DNA of 64,000 nucleotides from Marinobacter sp. C7 (GTDB lineage Bacteria > Pseudomonadota > Gammaproteobacteria > Pseudomonadales > Oleiphilaceae). Position numbers and translations under genes: made by a program. Below, one piece after another: positions 15,656 through 26,151 of the stretch (position 1 is its first letter; each line of letters starts with the position of its first letter). The stretch is from contig NZ_JAKQZH010000002.1 in assembly GCF_022343555.1 (NCBI RefSeq), forward strand, positions 372,001 to 436,000, written 5' to 3'. Under the pieces are notes generated by a model, which was not told the origin of the DNA, made no database searches, and worked only from the letters and a program-made list of their open reading frames with translations.

Positions 15656-17749
15656 ATGAAACGACTCACGCTCTGCGCCCTGATCGGCGTTTCGGGGATG
15701 GCCGTGGCTGCGCCACCGTTCAACGAACGCCCGGAGTTCATTCAGGGAACCGTCCAAAGTGCCTGGTACGACGGGGTCACCAACGATCTCCTTACGGCAG
15801 GCCTGGGTGCCTCCGGGCTCCAGAATCCTCCGCCTCCCGCTTTCGATGATGCTCTCAATCCCACACCGGTCGAGCTACGACGACTGGCCATCTACAACAA
15901 CTACCGGGCCCTGGTGGATACCGTGCCAGGGGGTGGTTATGGCGTCTTTTTCGGGCCTCAGGTCGGTGAGGACAACGAGGGCCTGATAGCCGGCCATGAA
16001 TACCTTGCCTACATGACGGTGTCGGGTAGCGACGTGCCTGTGACGGTCATGGCTCAGGTTCCGGATAGCTTCGATCCCCACCGGCCCTGTCTGGTGACCG
16101 CACCTTCATCGGGCTCACGGGGGGTATACGGCGCCATCGGTACCGCCGGCGAGTGGGGCCTGAAGAAGGGATGTGCAGTGGTCTACACCGATAAGGGGAC
16201 GGGCACCGGTGCCCATAATCTGTCAACCAACACGGCGCAACGCATTGATGGCACCCTGACCGGGGCCGATGAACCGGTGCAGTTCCGGGCTGATCTCGCC
16301 GATGGGCTGCGTCAGCAGTTTGATTCAGTCTGGCCGGATCGGTTTGCCTGGAAACATGCGCACTCCGGGGTCAACCCTGAGGCAGACTGGGGGCGGCATG
16401 TGCTGCAGTCCATCGAGTTCGGCTTTTATGTGCTCAACGAGCAGTATGGCCGGGTGCTGGGTAACGGGGAAATTCTGGCCACCATCCGCCCCGACAATAC
16501 CGTGGTGATTGCCTCCAGCGTGTCCAACGGTGGCGGTGCCTCGGTTCGGGCCGCCGAGCTGGATGACCAGGGGCTGATCGACGGAGTGGCGGTGTCCGAG
16601 CCCAACGTGAACCCGGTGGTGGACCACAGCTTTACCATCCGCCAGGGCAGTGGCCCGGTGATTCGGGAGCACAGTCGCAGCCTGCTCGATTACACCACGG
16701 CACTTGCGGTCTATCAGGGGTGCGCCAACCAGGCGCCGGCCATCCGCGATGCCGCCCCGCTCAACGCGCTGTTCAATCCACCGGAGATCGGCGGGAATAT
16801 CTGCAGCTCACTCGCCAATCGGGGGCTGGTCACGGGCGCAACCACCGAAGACCGGGCGACCGACGCCCTGCGTATCCTGAATGAGGAATTCGGTATCCAG
16901 CCCGAGCAGAACCTGCTGGCACCGGTGCATTTCGGCCTGTCGGTGGCCCAGAGTATCGCCGTGACCTACGCCAATGCCTATGGCCGCGCCGGGGTAGAGG
17001 ACCGGTTGTGCGATATCAGCCTGGCGGCAACGGACAGTGCCGGTGCGGTCATGCCCCTGAGTCCGGCCAGTGAGGCGGCCCTGTTCGCTACCAGCAATGG
17101 CATTCCCCCCACCGGAGGGGTGAACCTGGTGTTCGACGGGGCGGCGGGCCAGCCTACCCTCCTTGCGGCCAGCACTTCGCCCAGCTCAAGCCAGCCGGAT
17201 CACGGGCTTGATGCCCTGTTGTGTCTGCGCGGTCTGGCCTCCGGCGCAGATCCCGGTACCGGCCTGCCGCTGGAGGGTGCTCAGGCAGAGTGGTCAGCGC
17301 GCATTGCCGAAGGCATAGCGAACGTTCGGGCCAGTGGTGATCTGCGGCGCAAGCCGACGGTGTTCGTGACTGGCCGGGCCGATGCCATTCTGCCGATCAA
17401 TCATACGTCACGGCCCTACCTCGGTCTGAACCATCGGGTCGAAGGTGCGCACAGCAATCTTCGGTACTATGAAATCCTGAATGCCCATCACCTGGATGTG
17501 CTCAATGGCTTCCCGGGTATTGCGGACCGCTATGTGCCGCTGCACCACTATTACTTCCAGGCACTCGACCTGGTCTGGGACCGCCTGGTGCACCACCAGC
17601 CTCTGCCTCCGAATCAGGTGGTGAGGACCCAGCCCCGGGGCAGCATTACCACGCCCCTGAGTGCCTCCAACCTGCCGCCGATCAGCCCCGAACCGGACCC
17701 GGAAAACCGGATCCTGTTCACGGACGACCAGTTGTGGATACCGGAATGA
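15656..17749 (+). CDS. D-(-)-3-hydroxybutyrate oligomer hydrolase
   Basis: Secreted or periplasmic esterase of 697 residues that splits 3-hydroxybutyrate oligomers, products of PHB depolymerase, into monomers. The signal peptide is about residues 1-18 ([18 protein letters not shown]). Recognised from family-wide similarity including [26 protein letters not shown], a likely nucleophile region, plus [23 protein letters not shown] and the C-terminal [15 protein letters not shown]. The ATG used follows AGGGA by 6 bases; the longer frame starts upstream of the predicted transcript start. It is the first gene of the hydroxybutyrate module and has its own sigma-54 promoter and enhancer sites. Confidence 0.88.
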   Translation: MKRLTLCALIGVSGMAVAAPPFNERPEFIQGTVQSAWYDGVTNDLLTAGLGASGLQNPPPPAFDDALNPTPVELRRLAIYNNYRALVDTVPGGGYGVFFGPQVGEDNEGLIAGHEYLAYMTVSGSDVPVTVMAQVPDSFDPHRPCLVTAPSSGSRGVYGAIGTAGEWGLKKGCAVVYTDKGTGTGAHNLSTNTAQRIDGTLTGADEPVQFRADLADGLRQQFDSVWPDRFAWKHAHSGVNPEADWGRHVLQSIEFGFYVLNEQYGRVLGNGEILATIRPDNTVVIASSVSNGGGASVRAAELDDQGLIDGVAVSEPNVNPVVDHSFTIRQGSGPVIREHSRSLLDYTTALAVYQGCANQAPAIRDAAPLNALFNPPEIGGNICSSLANRGLVTGATTEDRATDALRILNEEFGIQPEQNLLAPVHFGLSVAQSIAVTYANAYGRAGVEDRLCDISLAATDSAGAVMPLSPASEAALFATSNGIPPTGGVNLVFDGAAGQPTLLAASTSPSSSQPDHGLDALLCLRGLASGADPGTGLPLEGAQAEWSARIAEGIANVRASGDLRRKPTVFVTGRADAILPINHTSRPYLGLNHRVEGAHSNLRYYEILNAHHLDVLNGFPGIADRYVPLHHYYFQALDLVWDRLVHHQPLPPNQVVRTQPRGSITTPLSASNLPPISPEPDPENRILFTDDQLWIPE

Positions 17750-17763
17750 CTGATCGGGTAACT

Positions 17764-17784
17764 GCCCCGGCCCGGTGCCGGGGC
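17764..17784 (+). terminator. GC-rich stem-loop after the oligomer hydrolase gene
   Basis: Perfect 8-bp stem GCCCCGGC/GCCGGGGC with a 5-base loop, 14 bases after the stop codon. The following TTCCTCGTTT is a poor T tract, so termination may be incomplete. Confidence 0.5.
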
Positions 17785-17792
17785 TTCCTCGT

Positions 17793-17821
17793 TTGCCCCC
17801 TCGTCAGAGGGGCCATATACT
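17793..17821 (+). promoter_or_regulatory. Sigma-70 promoter of the sigma-54 regulator gene
   Basis: TTGCCC and TATACT with a 17-base spacer. The expected start near 17828 places the regulator's own binding site (17832-17849) just downstream, consistent with self-repression. It also favours the ATG at 17864 over the GTG at 17831. Confidence 0.65.
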
Positions 17822-17831
17822 CTCGTCACAG

Positions 17832-17849
17832 TGTCCGGATTTCCGGATA
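17832..17849 (+). promoter_or_regulatory. Regulator site in the leader of its own gene
   Basis: TGTCCGGATTTCCGGATA, a near-perfect match to the 18-bp inverted repeat found upstream of both sigma-54 promoters. Its position right after the predicted sigma-70 start suggests autoregulation. Confidence 0.65.
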
Positions 17850-17863
17850 CAGGGGTTGATTCC

Positions 17864-19309
17864 ATGCACGATCTCCGGAGCGACGGCGCAGGTTATATGA
17901 CGCAGTTATTTGGCGAAAAGAATCGGAACGGACTGACGCGTGATCTGATTGAAGCGCTGTTTCCGATGTTCGAGGAGGCCAGCGCCGGTGCTATTGCCGT
18001 GGATCGGGATGCCCGGATCACCTGGATCAACCACAGTTACTCGCAGTTGCTCGGTCTCAACGATCCGTCGGATGCCATCGGTCATCCGGTCAAGAAGGTC
18101 ATACCCCACACCCGCATGCCGGAAGTTGTTGAAACCGGTAAGCCATTGCTCCTGGATATCATGGAACATCAGCAGCAACAGCTGGTGGTGACCCGGCTTC
18201 CCTATTACGACGATAACGGCGATATTGTCGGTGCGATCGCCTTTGTGCTGTATGACGATCTTCAGCCCCTGACGCCTCTGGTCAGCAAATACCGCCGTCT
18301 GCACCAGGATCTGGCGGCAGCCCGCAAGGCCCTGGCGAAAAAGGTCCGGGGTACCCGCTACAGCCTGGGTGACTTTGTCGGTGCCAGCCCGGCAGCGCTC
18401 GAGGTCAAGCGCCGTGCACGCCTGGCCGCCGGACGTGAAATGCCGGTGCTGCTGCTGGGCGAGACCGGAACCGGCAAGGAGGTCCTGGCCCAGGCGATTC
18501 ACTCGGTGTCCGGGCGGGCCGACAAGCCTTTTGTTGGTGTCAACGTCGCGGCCATTCCGGATAATCTGCTCGAAGCCGAGTTCTTCGGCGTCGCGCCCGG
18601 TGCCTACACCGGCGCCGACCGGCGCACCCGCGAGGGCAAGTTCCAGCTGGCCAACGGCGGAACGCTGTTCCTGGATGAAGTCGGCGATATGCCGCTGTCG
18701 TTGCAGGCCAAGCTCCTGCGTGCGCTCCAGGAGGGCGAGATCGAGCCGCTGGGGTCCAACAAGGTCACACCGGTGGATGTTCGGGTTATTGCCGCCACCA
18801 GTCGTAACCTGGAGGCGATGATTGCCGAGGGTAGTTTCCGGTCCGACCTCTACTACCGCCTGAATGTCCTCGAAATCCCCATTCCTCCCCTGCGCGAACG
18901 GATGGCTGATCTTGGTGTTCTGTGCGAGGCCTTGCTGGAAGAAATCTGCCTGGGGTTGGAATTGCGGGGCGAGATCAATGACGCGGGTGTTTCAGCCCTG
19001 GGCAGCTATGACTGGCCGGGTAACATCCGTGAACTCCGGAACGTGCTGGAGCGGGCCCTGACCATGAGCGAGGAAGGCGGTGTGCTGGATGCCGACGCCA
19101 TTTTCAGGGTGCTGCCGCGTAACGGGTCCCGCCCGCTGGCCATTCAGGCGCCGAGATCGGTGCGGCCCCTGGCGCAGACGATTGCCAACGCCGAGGCTCA
19201 GGCCATCGAGGAGGCGCTGGTAGCAACCCGAGGCAACAGGAGCCGGGCGGCCAAGCTGCTGGGTATTTCCCGGTCCGTGCTGTACGAAAAGCTCGCCAAG
19301 ATGTCCTGA
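17864..19309 (+). CDS. Sigma-54-dependent regulator, PAS-AAA-Fis (HbcR-like)
   Basis: Enhancer-binding activator of 481 residues. A PAS sensor domain (about 25-130; GAIAVDRDARITWINHSYSQLLG) is followed by an AAA+ domain with Walker A GETGTGKE (199-206), the sigma-54 contact loop GAYTGA (246-251, a Tyr variant of GAFTGA) and Walker B LFLDEVGD. A C-terminal Fis-type helix-turn-helix (RSRAAKLLGISRSVLYEKL) ends the protein. AGGGG precedes the chosen ATG. It lies between the oligomer hydrolase and the TRAP operon, and repeated 18-bp sites flank all three. Role as activator of 3-hydroxybutyrate use is inferred, analogous to HbcR of pseudomonads. Confidence 0.9.
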   Translation: MHDLRSDGAGYMTQLFGEKNRNGLTRDLIEALFPMFEEASAGAIAVDRDARITWINHSYSQLLGLNDPSDAIGHPVKKVIPHTRMPEVVETGKPLLLDIMEHQQQQLVVTRLPYYDDNGDIVGAIAFVLYDDLQPLTPLVSKYRRLHQDLAAARKALAKKVRGTRYSLGDFVGASPAALEVKRRARLAAGREMPVLLLGETGTGKEVLAQAIHSVSGRADKPFVGVNVAAIPDNLLEAEFFGVAPGAYTGADRRTREGKFQLANGGTLFLDEVGDMPLSLQAKLLRALQEGEIEPLGSNKVTPVDVRVIAATSRNLEAMIAEGSFRSDLYYRLNVLEIPIPPLRERMADLGVLCEALLEEICLGLELRGEINDAGVSALGSYDWPGNIRELRNVLERALTMSEEGGVLDADAIFRVLPRNGSRPLAIQAPRSVRPLAQTIANAEAQAIEEALVATRGNRSRAAKLLGISRSVLYEKLAKMS

Positions 19310-19397
19310 TTTCAGGACAAGTGTCCCGAACACCGTACAAGTACGTACGACCAGAGTCTAGGTGTGTCCTGATTCCCGGACAAACACAGTGTCCGAC
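19302..19397 (+). promoter_or_regulatory. Enhancer-site cluster upstream of the TRAP/bdh operon
   Basis: TGTCCTGATTTCAGGACA (19302-19319) is a perfect palindrome overlapping the regulator's stop codon. It is followed by TGTCCCGAACACCGTACA (19322-19339, one good half), TGTCCTGATTCCCGGACA (19365-19382) and a single half-site TGTCCGAC (19390-19397). These lie 52-147 bases upstream of the sigma-54 core, the usual range for enhancer sites. Confidence 0.78.
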
Positions 19398-19447
19398 CAA
19401 CATGCTTTTCTCCATTATCCTTTTGAAATAACTAGAAAAAAATTCAG

Positions 19448-19464
19448 TGGCACGATGTCTGCTT
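19448..19464 (+). promoter_or_regulatory. Sigma-54 promoter of the TRAP-bdh-aacS operon
   Basis: TGGCACGATGTCTGCTT has GG (19449-19450) and GC (19461-19462) 10 bases apart and a near-consensus TGGCACG. Expected transcript start is about 19474, giving a leader of about 164 bases before the first gene. Confidence 0.8.
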
Positions 19465-19482
19465 CTACTGACCGTGCAGGAC

Positions 19483-19565
19483 GTCAGAACAACGCAGAAA
19501 ACAAGATTGGCGTAAACCTGTTGGACCCAAACCCCCCGTTTTTCCTGCTTTCTGCGTTGTCTGAC
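19483..19565 (+). repeat. Long stem-loop at the 5' end of the TRAP operon transcript
   Basis: Left arm 19483-19500 and right arm 19549-19565 pair over 17 bp with one bulged A (GTCAGAACAACGCAGAAA against TTTCTGCGTTGTCTGAC) and a 48-base loop. It starts about 10 bases after the predicted sigma-54 transcript start. A role in mRNA stability or leader control is inferred. Confidence 0.7.
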
Positions 19566-19637
19566 CTACACTCAGATGTACCCGCCCGCGATTGTGCGGC
19601 GGTCCTATACAAGAACAATGCTCTAGGAGACTCATCG

Positions 19638-20690
19638 ATGAAACTTTTCAAGGCCCTCACCGGTATTGCCGGTGCGATCGCGCTTACCACCGGAACCGCT
19701 GTCGCCGACGATCTGCGTTGGAAGATGCCCGTTGCTTTCGCCACCAACCTTCCTGGCCTGGGGTCACCAGCTGCCTGGGTCGCCGATAATCTGACCACCG
19801 CTTCCGATGGCAGTATCCAGGTTCGTGTCTACGAGCCGGGCAAGCTGGTTCCGCCCTTCGATATCCTTCAGTCCGTTTCCGACGGCAAAGTGTCTGCCGG
19901 TTACACCTGGATCGGTTACGACCAGGGCAAAGTACCTGCGATTCCCCTGTTTGCCGCTGTGCCCTTCGGTATGAAGCCCTGGGCCTACATTGGCTGGTAC
20001 TACTACGGCGGCGGTCATGAAATGCTGCAGGAAACCTATGCCAACAAGGGCTTCAACGTTCATGCACAGCTGTGCGGCATCATCGGGCCTGAAACAGCGG
20101 GTTGGTATGCCGAGCCGATCGAATCCCTGGAAGACTATAAAGGCCTGAAGATTCGCTTTGCCGGTCTGGGTGGCAAGGTGCTCGAGAAGCTGGGCGCTTC
20201 CGTCACCATGATGCCCGGCGGCGAGCTGTACCAGGCGCTGGAGAAAGGCACCATTGATGCCACTGAATTCTCCATGCCTGCCATCGACCAGATCCTGGGC
20301 TTCAATCAGGTGGTCAAGTACAACCTGTTCCCGGGCTGGCACCAGCAGTTCACGGCGCAGTACATGTTGATCAACCAGGATGAGTGGGATCGTGCCACTG
20401 AAGCGCAGAAGGCTCTGGTTGAGGCGTCCTGCACCGCGGCAACTACTCGCGGCCTGGCTGAGGGCGAGTACAAGAACGGCAAGGTTCTGGCCGAGTTCCA
20501 GGACAAGGGCGTTCAGGCCGACCAGATTCCTCGCGACGTCCTGCTCAAGCTGAAGGACGTGACCCAGCAGGTACTTGAGGAAGAAGCAGCCAAGGATGCC
20601 GACTTCAAGCGCGTCTATGAAAGCCAGCAGGAGTTCATGGAAACCTACAAGGTCTGGGATACCCGCGCCTATGTTCCGGCGGACCTGTAA
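19638..20690 (+). CDS. dctP: TRAP transporter substrate-binding protein (DctP family)
   Basis: Periplasmic solute receptor of 350 residues with a signal peptide (about 1-24, cleavage after TAVA). Family features include the carboxylate-binding region ESLEDYKGLKIRFAG (about 165-180), KLGASVTMMPGGELYQALEKGTIDATEFSMP, and the long C-terminal helix. The ATG is preceded by AGGAG. Its clustering with a hydroxybutyrate dehydrogenase and oligomer hydrolase suggests 3-hydroxybutyrate or a similar hydroxy acid as ligand. That assignment is inference; most DctP ligands are other carboxylates. Confidence 0.92.
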   Translation: MKLFKALTGIAGAIALTTGTAVADDLRWKMPVAFATNLPGLGSPAAWVADNLTTASDGSIQVRVYEPGKLVPPFDILQSVSDGKVSAGYTWIGYDQGKVPAIPLFAAVPFGMKPWAYIGWYYYGGGHEMLQETYANKGFNVHAQLCGIIGPETAGWYAEPIESLEDYKGLKIRFAGLGGKVLEKLGASVTMMPGGELYQALEKGTIDATEFSMPAIDQILGFNQVVKYNLFPGWHQQFTAQYMLINQDEWDRATEAQKALVEASCTAATTRGLAEGEYKNGKVLAEFQDKGVQADQIPRDVLLKLKDVTQQVLEEEAAKDADFKRVYESQQEFMETYKVWDTRAYVPADL

Positions 20691-20707
20691 GGTTCGGGGC
20701 TGACCCT

Positions 20708-20768
20708 GAGCACCGGGAGTGCTTCCGGTGCTCTCTGATCGAGTCTGGATGGCCCTGCGGGGCCATCC
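20708..20768 (+). repeat. Two intercistronic hairpins between dctP and dctQ
   Basis: A 9-bp stem GAGCACCGG/CCGGTGCTC (20708-20733) and a 9-bp stem GGATGGCCC/GGGCCATCC (20747-20768) followed by TTGTTT. Such hairpins commonly stabilise the binding-protein part of a polycistronic message and reduce readthrough into the permease genes, giving excess receptor. Confidence 0.7.
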
Positions 20769-20806
20769 TTGTTTCACGGCAGGCTTTCTGAACGAGGAAC
20801 TGTTGT

Positions 20807-21445
20807 ATGGCAGTGTCTGATAAAGGCTCACCGCCCGATGTACACCCATCGGCGTCGGACGCCGGTCAATTTATTCATCATCACACCGAGTTCCCGACCA
20901 CCCGGCTGAGCGAGGTCTTGGACGGTGTGATTTCTGCGATAGGCAAGAGTGCTTCCTGGCTCTGGTTTGTGGTCACCGGCGTGATCATCTATGCAGTGGT
21001 GGGTCGCTACGCCTTTGGCCAAGGTTCGGTAACTCTTGAAGAAGTCCAGTGGCATCTGGCCGGCGCAGGCTGGTTGCTGGGGCTGGGCTATACCCTGGTA
21101 ACCGATGATCATGTCCGGGTCGATGTCATCCATGAACGCCTGTCGCTGAAAGGCCAGGCCTGGATTGAACTGTTCGGCCTGGTGCTCCTGTTGTTGCCGT
21201 TTCTTGTGCTGGCGGTCTACGAAATGATCCCCTACGCCATCAGTTCCTGGGAACAGGGTGAGACCAGCCAGGCCCCCGCCGGGCTTCCGTATCGCTGGAT
21301 TCTCAAGGGCGTCCTGGCACTGTCTTTTGTGCTTCTGATTATCGCTGCCCTGTCCCGTCTGCTGAAAGTCACCGCCCTGCTTTTCGGCTTTCCGAAGCCA
21401 ATCCGGATCGAATCCGGGGATAACAAGAAAGAGGATGTGTCCTGA
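20807..21445 (+). CDS. dctQ: TRAP transporter small permease (DctQ family)
   Basis: Four-helix membrane subunit of 212 residues; helices lie at about 45-65, 85-105, 125-145 and 165-185. The family motif region EEVQWHLAGAGWLLGLGYTLVTDDHVRVDV is clear. An unusually long polar N-terminus (about 40 residues) precedes helix 1. GAGGA lies upstream of the ATG. It overlaps dctM by one base (TGATG), as expected for subunits made in equal amounts. Confidence 0.92.
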   Translation: MAVSDKGSPPDVHPSASDAGQFIHHHTEFPTTRLSEVLDGVISAIGKSASWLWFVVTGVIIYAVVGRYAFGQGSVTLEEVQWHLAGAGWLLGLGYTLVTDDHVRVDVIHERLSLKGQAWIELFGLVLLLLPFLVLAVYEMIPYAISSWEQGETSQAPAGLPYRWILKGVLALSFVLLIIAALSRLLKVTALLFGFPKPIRIESGDNKKEDVS

Positions 21446-22809
21446 TGGAGCTTGAAACCCTTTTTGTAATCGGCATGTTCCTCACGTTCGGGGCGCTGTT
21501 GATGACCGGTTATCCGGTCGCGTGGGTGTTGGGTGGCACCGCGGTTATCTGGACCGTCATTGGCGTAGTCGCTGTTGAAAACTTTGGTGCCAACCTGTGG
21601 TTCGACTACTCCTCCTCCATGGGGCTTGTACCCGAGCGGATATGGAAGGTGGTAAGCAGCGAGACCCTTGTTGCCCTGCCCATGTTTATCTTCATGGGCA
21701 TCATGCTTGACCAGTCCGGTGTGGCCGAGCGCCTCATGAACAGCATGGTCAAACTGTTTGGCGCCGTTCGCGGCGGTTACGCAGTCACAGTGATCGTCAT
21801 CGGCGTGCTGCTGGCCGCAACCACCGGTATTATCGGCGCATCCGTTGTGCTCCTGGGCATGCTGTCCCTGCCCGTGATGATGGAGAACAAGTACGACAAG
21901 GGGTTTGCCGTGGGTACTGCCTGTGCCACCGGAACCCTCGGCATTCTGATTCCCCCGTCCATTATGCTGGTGCTGATGGCCGACCGGCTGGCAGTCCCTG
22001 AAGCCTCGGTGGGCGACCTGTTTATGGGGGCGTTCTTTCCGGGGTTGATGCTGGGCGCCCTGTACGTGGCTTACGCCATGATCCGTCCCATGCTCCAGCC
22101 AAAGATTGCGCCCGTTCCGGAAGGTGTCGAGAAAGTGACCTGGGGCATCGTCTGGGAAGTGGCGAAGGCCGTTGTACCGACGGCCGCGCTGATTCTGGGT
22201 GTGCTGGGCTCCATCTTCGCCGGCATCGCAACGCCAACGGAAGCGTCCGGTGTTGGCGCACTGGGTGCTCTGCTGCTGGCCCTGATGTCCGGTCGACTGA
22301 ACCTGAACGTGCTCAATTCCTCCATGCAGCAGACCACCCGAACGGCTGCATTTATCTTTGCCATCTTCCTCGGCGCAACCGCGTTCTCGGTGGTACTGCG
22401 GGGTCTGGGGGGCGACCAGGTGATCGAAGACGCCCTGTTGGGGCTGCCTTTCGGACCCTACGGTGTGGTTCTCACCATCCTGTTTGCAGTTTTCCTGCTC
22501 GGCTTCTTCCTGGACTGGGTGGAGATCACCCTGATCATCCTGCCCCTGGTGGCCCCGGTTGTGCAGAGCCTTGGCTTTGATCTGGTGTGGTTCACCATTT
22601 TGTTTGCCATGTGTTTGCAGACGTCGTTCCTGACGCCGCCGGTCGGATTCGCCCTGTTCTACATCAAGGGGGTGGCGCCGCCGGAGATCAAGGTAACCGA
22701 CATTTATCGTGGCGTTGTGCCGTTCATCATTATTCAGCTGGCAGCCCTGGCGATCGTGTTCCTGGTCCCGGAGATTGCGACCTGGTTGCCGAGCGTGGCT
22801 TACGACTAA
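21445..22809 (+). CDS. dctM: TRAP transporter large permease (DctM family)
   Basis: Transport subunit of 454 residues with about 12 hydrophobic segments. It shows family segments such as [45 protein letters not shown] and [15 protein letters not shown]. It forms the sodium-driven channel with DctQ and receives ligand from DctP. Thirteen bases separate its stop from the dehydrogenase gene, so transport and oxidation genes share a message. Confidence 0.94.
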   Translation: MELETLFVIGMFLTFGALLMTGYPVAWVLGGTAVIWTVIGVVAVENFGANLWFDYSSSMGLVPERIWKVVSSETLVALPMFIFMGIMLDQSGVAERLMNSMVKLFGAVRGGYAVTVIVIGVLLAATTGIIGASVVLLGMLSLPVMMENKYDKGFAVGTACATGTLGILIPPSIMLVLMADRLAVPEASVGDLFMGAFFPGLMLGALYVAYAMIRPMLQPKIAPVPEGVEKVTWGIVWEVAKAVVPTAALILGVLGSIFAGIATPTEASGVGALGALLLALMSGRLNLNVLNSSMQQTTRTAAFIFAIFLGATAFSVVLRGLGGDQVIEDALLGLPFGPYGVVLTILFAVFLLGFFLDWVEITLIILPLVAPVVQSLGFDLVWFTILFAMCLQTSFLTPPVGFALFYIKGVAPPEIKVTDIYRGVVPFIIIQLAALAIVFLVPEIATWLPSVAYD

Positions 22810-22822
22810 GGAGAAAACAACA

Positions 22823-23602
22823 ATGCGTCTGGAAAACCGGATTGCCCTGATTACCGGTGCCGGCCGGGGTATCGGCCGAGCTATCGCGGAAGCTTATGGT
22901 CGAGAAGGTGCCAAAGTCGCCGTGGCAGACCTGACACTGGAAACTGCGCAGGAAACGGTAACCGCCATTGAGCAGGCCGGAGGCACGGCCATCGCGCTTG
23001 AGATGGATGTAACCAACGAGGATGCAGTTGACGTAAACGTCAATTATGTGGTTAAACAGTGGGGTGGTCTGGATATCGCTATTGCGAACGCCGGCATCCA
23101 GCACATCGACCCGGTGCACAAGCTTGCTTATTCCGATTGGAGCAAAGTCATGAATGTGCATCTCGATGGCGCGTTCCTGGTGACCCGAGCGGCACTCAAG
23201 CACATGTATGAAAGCGGCGGTGGCACCATGCTGTACATGGGATCGGTGCACTCGCTGGAAGCCTCCCCTCTGAAGGCGCCCTATGTGGCGGCCAAGCACG
23301 GGATGCTGGGGCTGTGCCGGGCGGTGGCGAAGGAGGGTGCCGAGCACGGGGTGCGAAGCAACATCATCTGCCCCGGGTTTGTACGCACGCCCCTGGTGGA
23401 CAAACAGATTCCGGAACAGGCCAAAGAGCTGGGCATTTCCGAAGAGGAAGTGATCAGCAAAGTCATGTTGAAAAACACTGTGGACGGGGAATTCACCACC
23501 CTGGAAGACGTGGCAGAACTGGCCGTTCACCTGGCTGCCTTCCCGTCCGCTGCTCTGACCGGCCAGTCCATCGTGGTCAGTCACGGCTGGCATATGCAGT
23601 AA
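22823..23602 (+). CDS. bdhA: 3-hydroxybutyrate dehydrogenase (SDR family)
   Basis: Short-chain dehydrogenase of 259 residues that oxidises D-3-hydroxybutyrate to acetoacetate with NAD. It has the Rossmann glycine motif [16 protein letters not shown] (NAG motif), catalytic Ser in MGSVHS and YVAAK as the Tyr/Lys pair. The stretch [19 protein letters not shown] closely matches known 3-hydroxybutyrate dehydrogenases. AAGGAG lies 8 bases before the ATG; the longer frame runs back into dctM and is not credible. It is followed 16 bases later by acetoacetyl-CoA synthetase. Confidence 0.92.
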   Translation: MRLENRIALITGAGRGIGRAIAEAYGREGAKVAVADLTLETAQETVTAIEQAGGTAIALEMDVTNEDAVDVNVNYVVKQWGGLDIAIANAGIQHIDPVHKLAYSDWSKVMNVHLDGAFLVTRAALKHMYESGGGTMLYMGSVHSLEASPLKAPYVAAKHGMLGLCRAVAKEGAEHGVRSNIICPGFVRTPLVDKQIPEQAKELGISEEEVISKVMLKNTVDGEFTTLEDVAELAVHLAAFPSAALTGQSIVVSHGWHMQ

Positions 23603-23618
23603 GACTCAGGAGAGACGG

Positions 23619-25610
<1,992 letters not shown>

Positions 25611-25709
25611 GACCCCGCAATGGTCTGGCCTGACGTATTGTTGACAATATTGGTCTGGAATACGCTGTGTCAGGCCTTGGTTTGCGGTGATAACTGAGTA
25701 GTCTGAAGA

Positions 25710-25898
25710 GCGGTGGTGTGGCCGCCTCCCAAAACTGTGCGGAGCCTTGGGTGGAGCGCGCTAGCGCTTCACGGGCAGGCCAAGGACGGCCTGCCCAGGA
25801 CCCTCAGCGCGACGCAGGAGCAATTAGCGCTGAGGGGCGGAGCCCAAGCGCCCCATGGACGGGCTTGAGCGGGTTTTGGGAGGCGGTCACACCACCGC
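25710..25898. repeat. 189-bp nested palindromic (cruciform) element
   Basis: Outer arms of 26 bp (25710-25735 and 25873-25898; core CCGCCTCCCAAAAC) match with a single mismatch. Inside are a CTTGGG/CCCAAG pair (25746-25751 with 25843-25848), a perfect 9-bp hairpin GGGCAGGCC/GGCCTGCCC (25773-25796) and a 10-bp hairpin CCCTCAGCGC/GCGCTGAGGG (25801-25836). The folded form is a long stem carrying two side hairpins. No reading frame is convincing. It most resembles a dispersed MITE-like intergenic repeat, but copy number cannot be tested here. Confidence 0.8.
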
Positions 25899-25914
25899 GA
25901 TACTCCCAAACCAG

Positions 25915-26151
25915 AAAAATCATAATGTTAGAAAATTTCGTAAATTCCCGCCATTTCATCGTCCTGTAACCGAAGATCAGGCAATTTTAGTCCGTTCTTA
26001 TACTAAGATCGTAACCAAAAATTACGAAAAAATGATATCTTAGTAGGTCTATCAAAAGTTCCGAAATCAGTCATGGCACAGGCCGGACGTCCAAAAGACG
26101 CCTGACCCTGCAATGACCGTCCTGAACCCACCCAATAGCCTGAGGACGAAA
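25915..26151 (+). promoter_or_regulatory. AT-rich promoter and leader region of icd with an inverted repeat
   Basis: An AT-rich patch with a TATACT -10-like hexamer (25999-26004) but no clear -35. It is followed by TACTAAGAT (26001-26009) and its exact complement ATCTTAGTA (26037-26045), with CGTAA/TTACG nested inside. TTTCGTAA at 25936-25943 and its inverse near 26024 may be additional operator halves. The factor is unknown. Confidence 0.45.

Noticed and set aside
25611..26151. Short open frames of 62 and 83 codons in the gap before icd
   Set aside because: They run through the nested palindrome, have no ribosome site and no coding-like composition.
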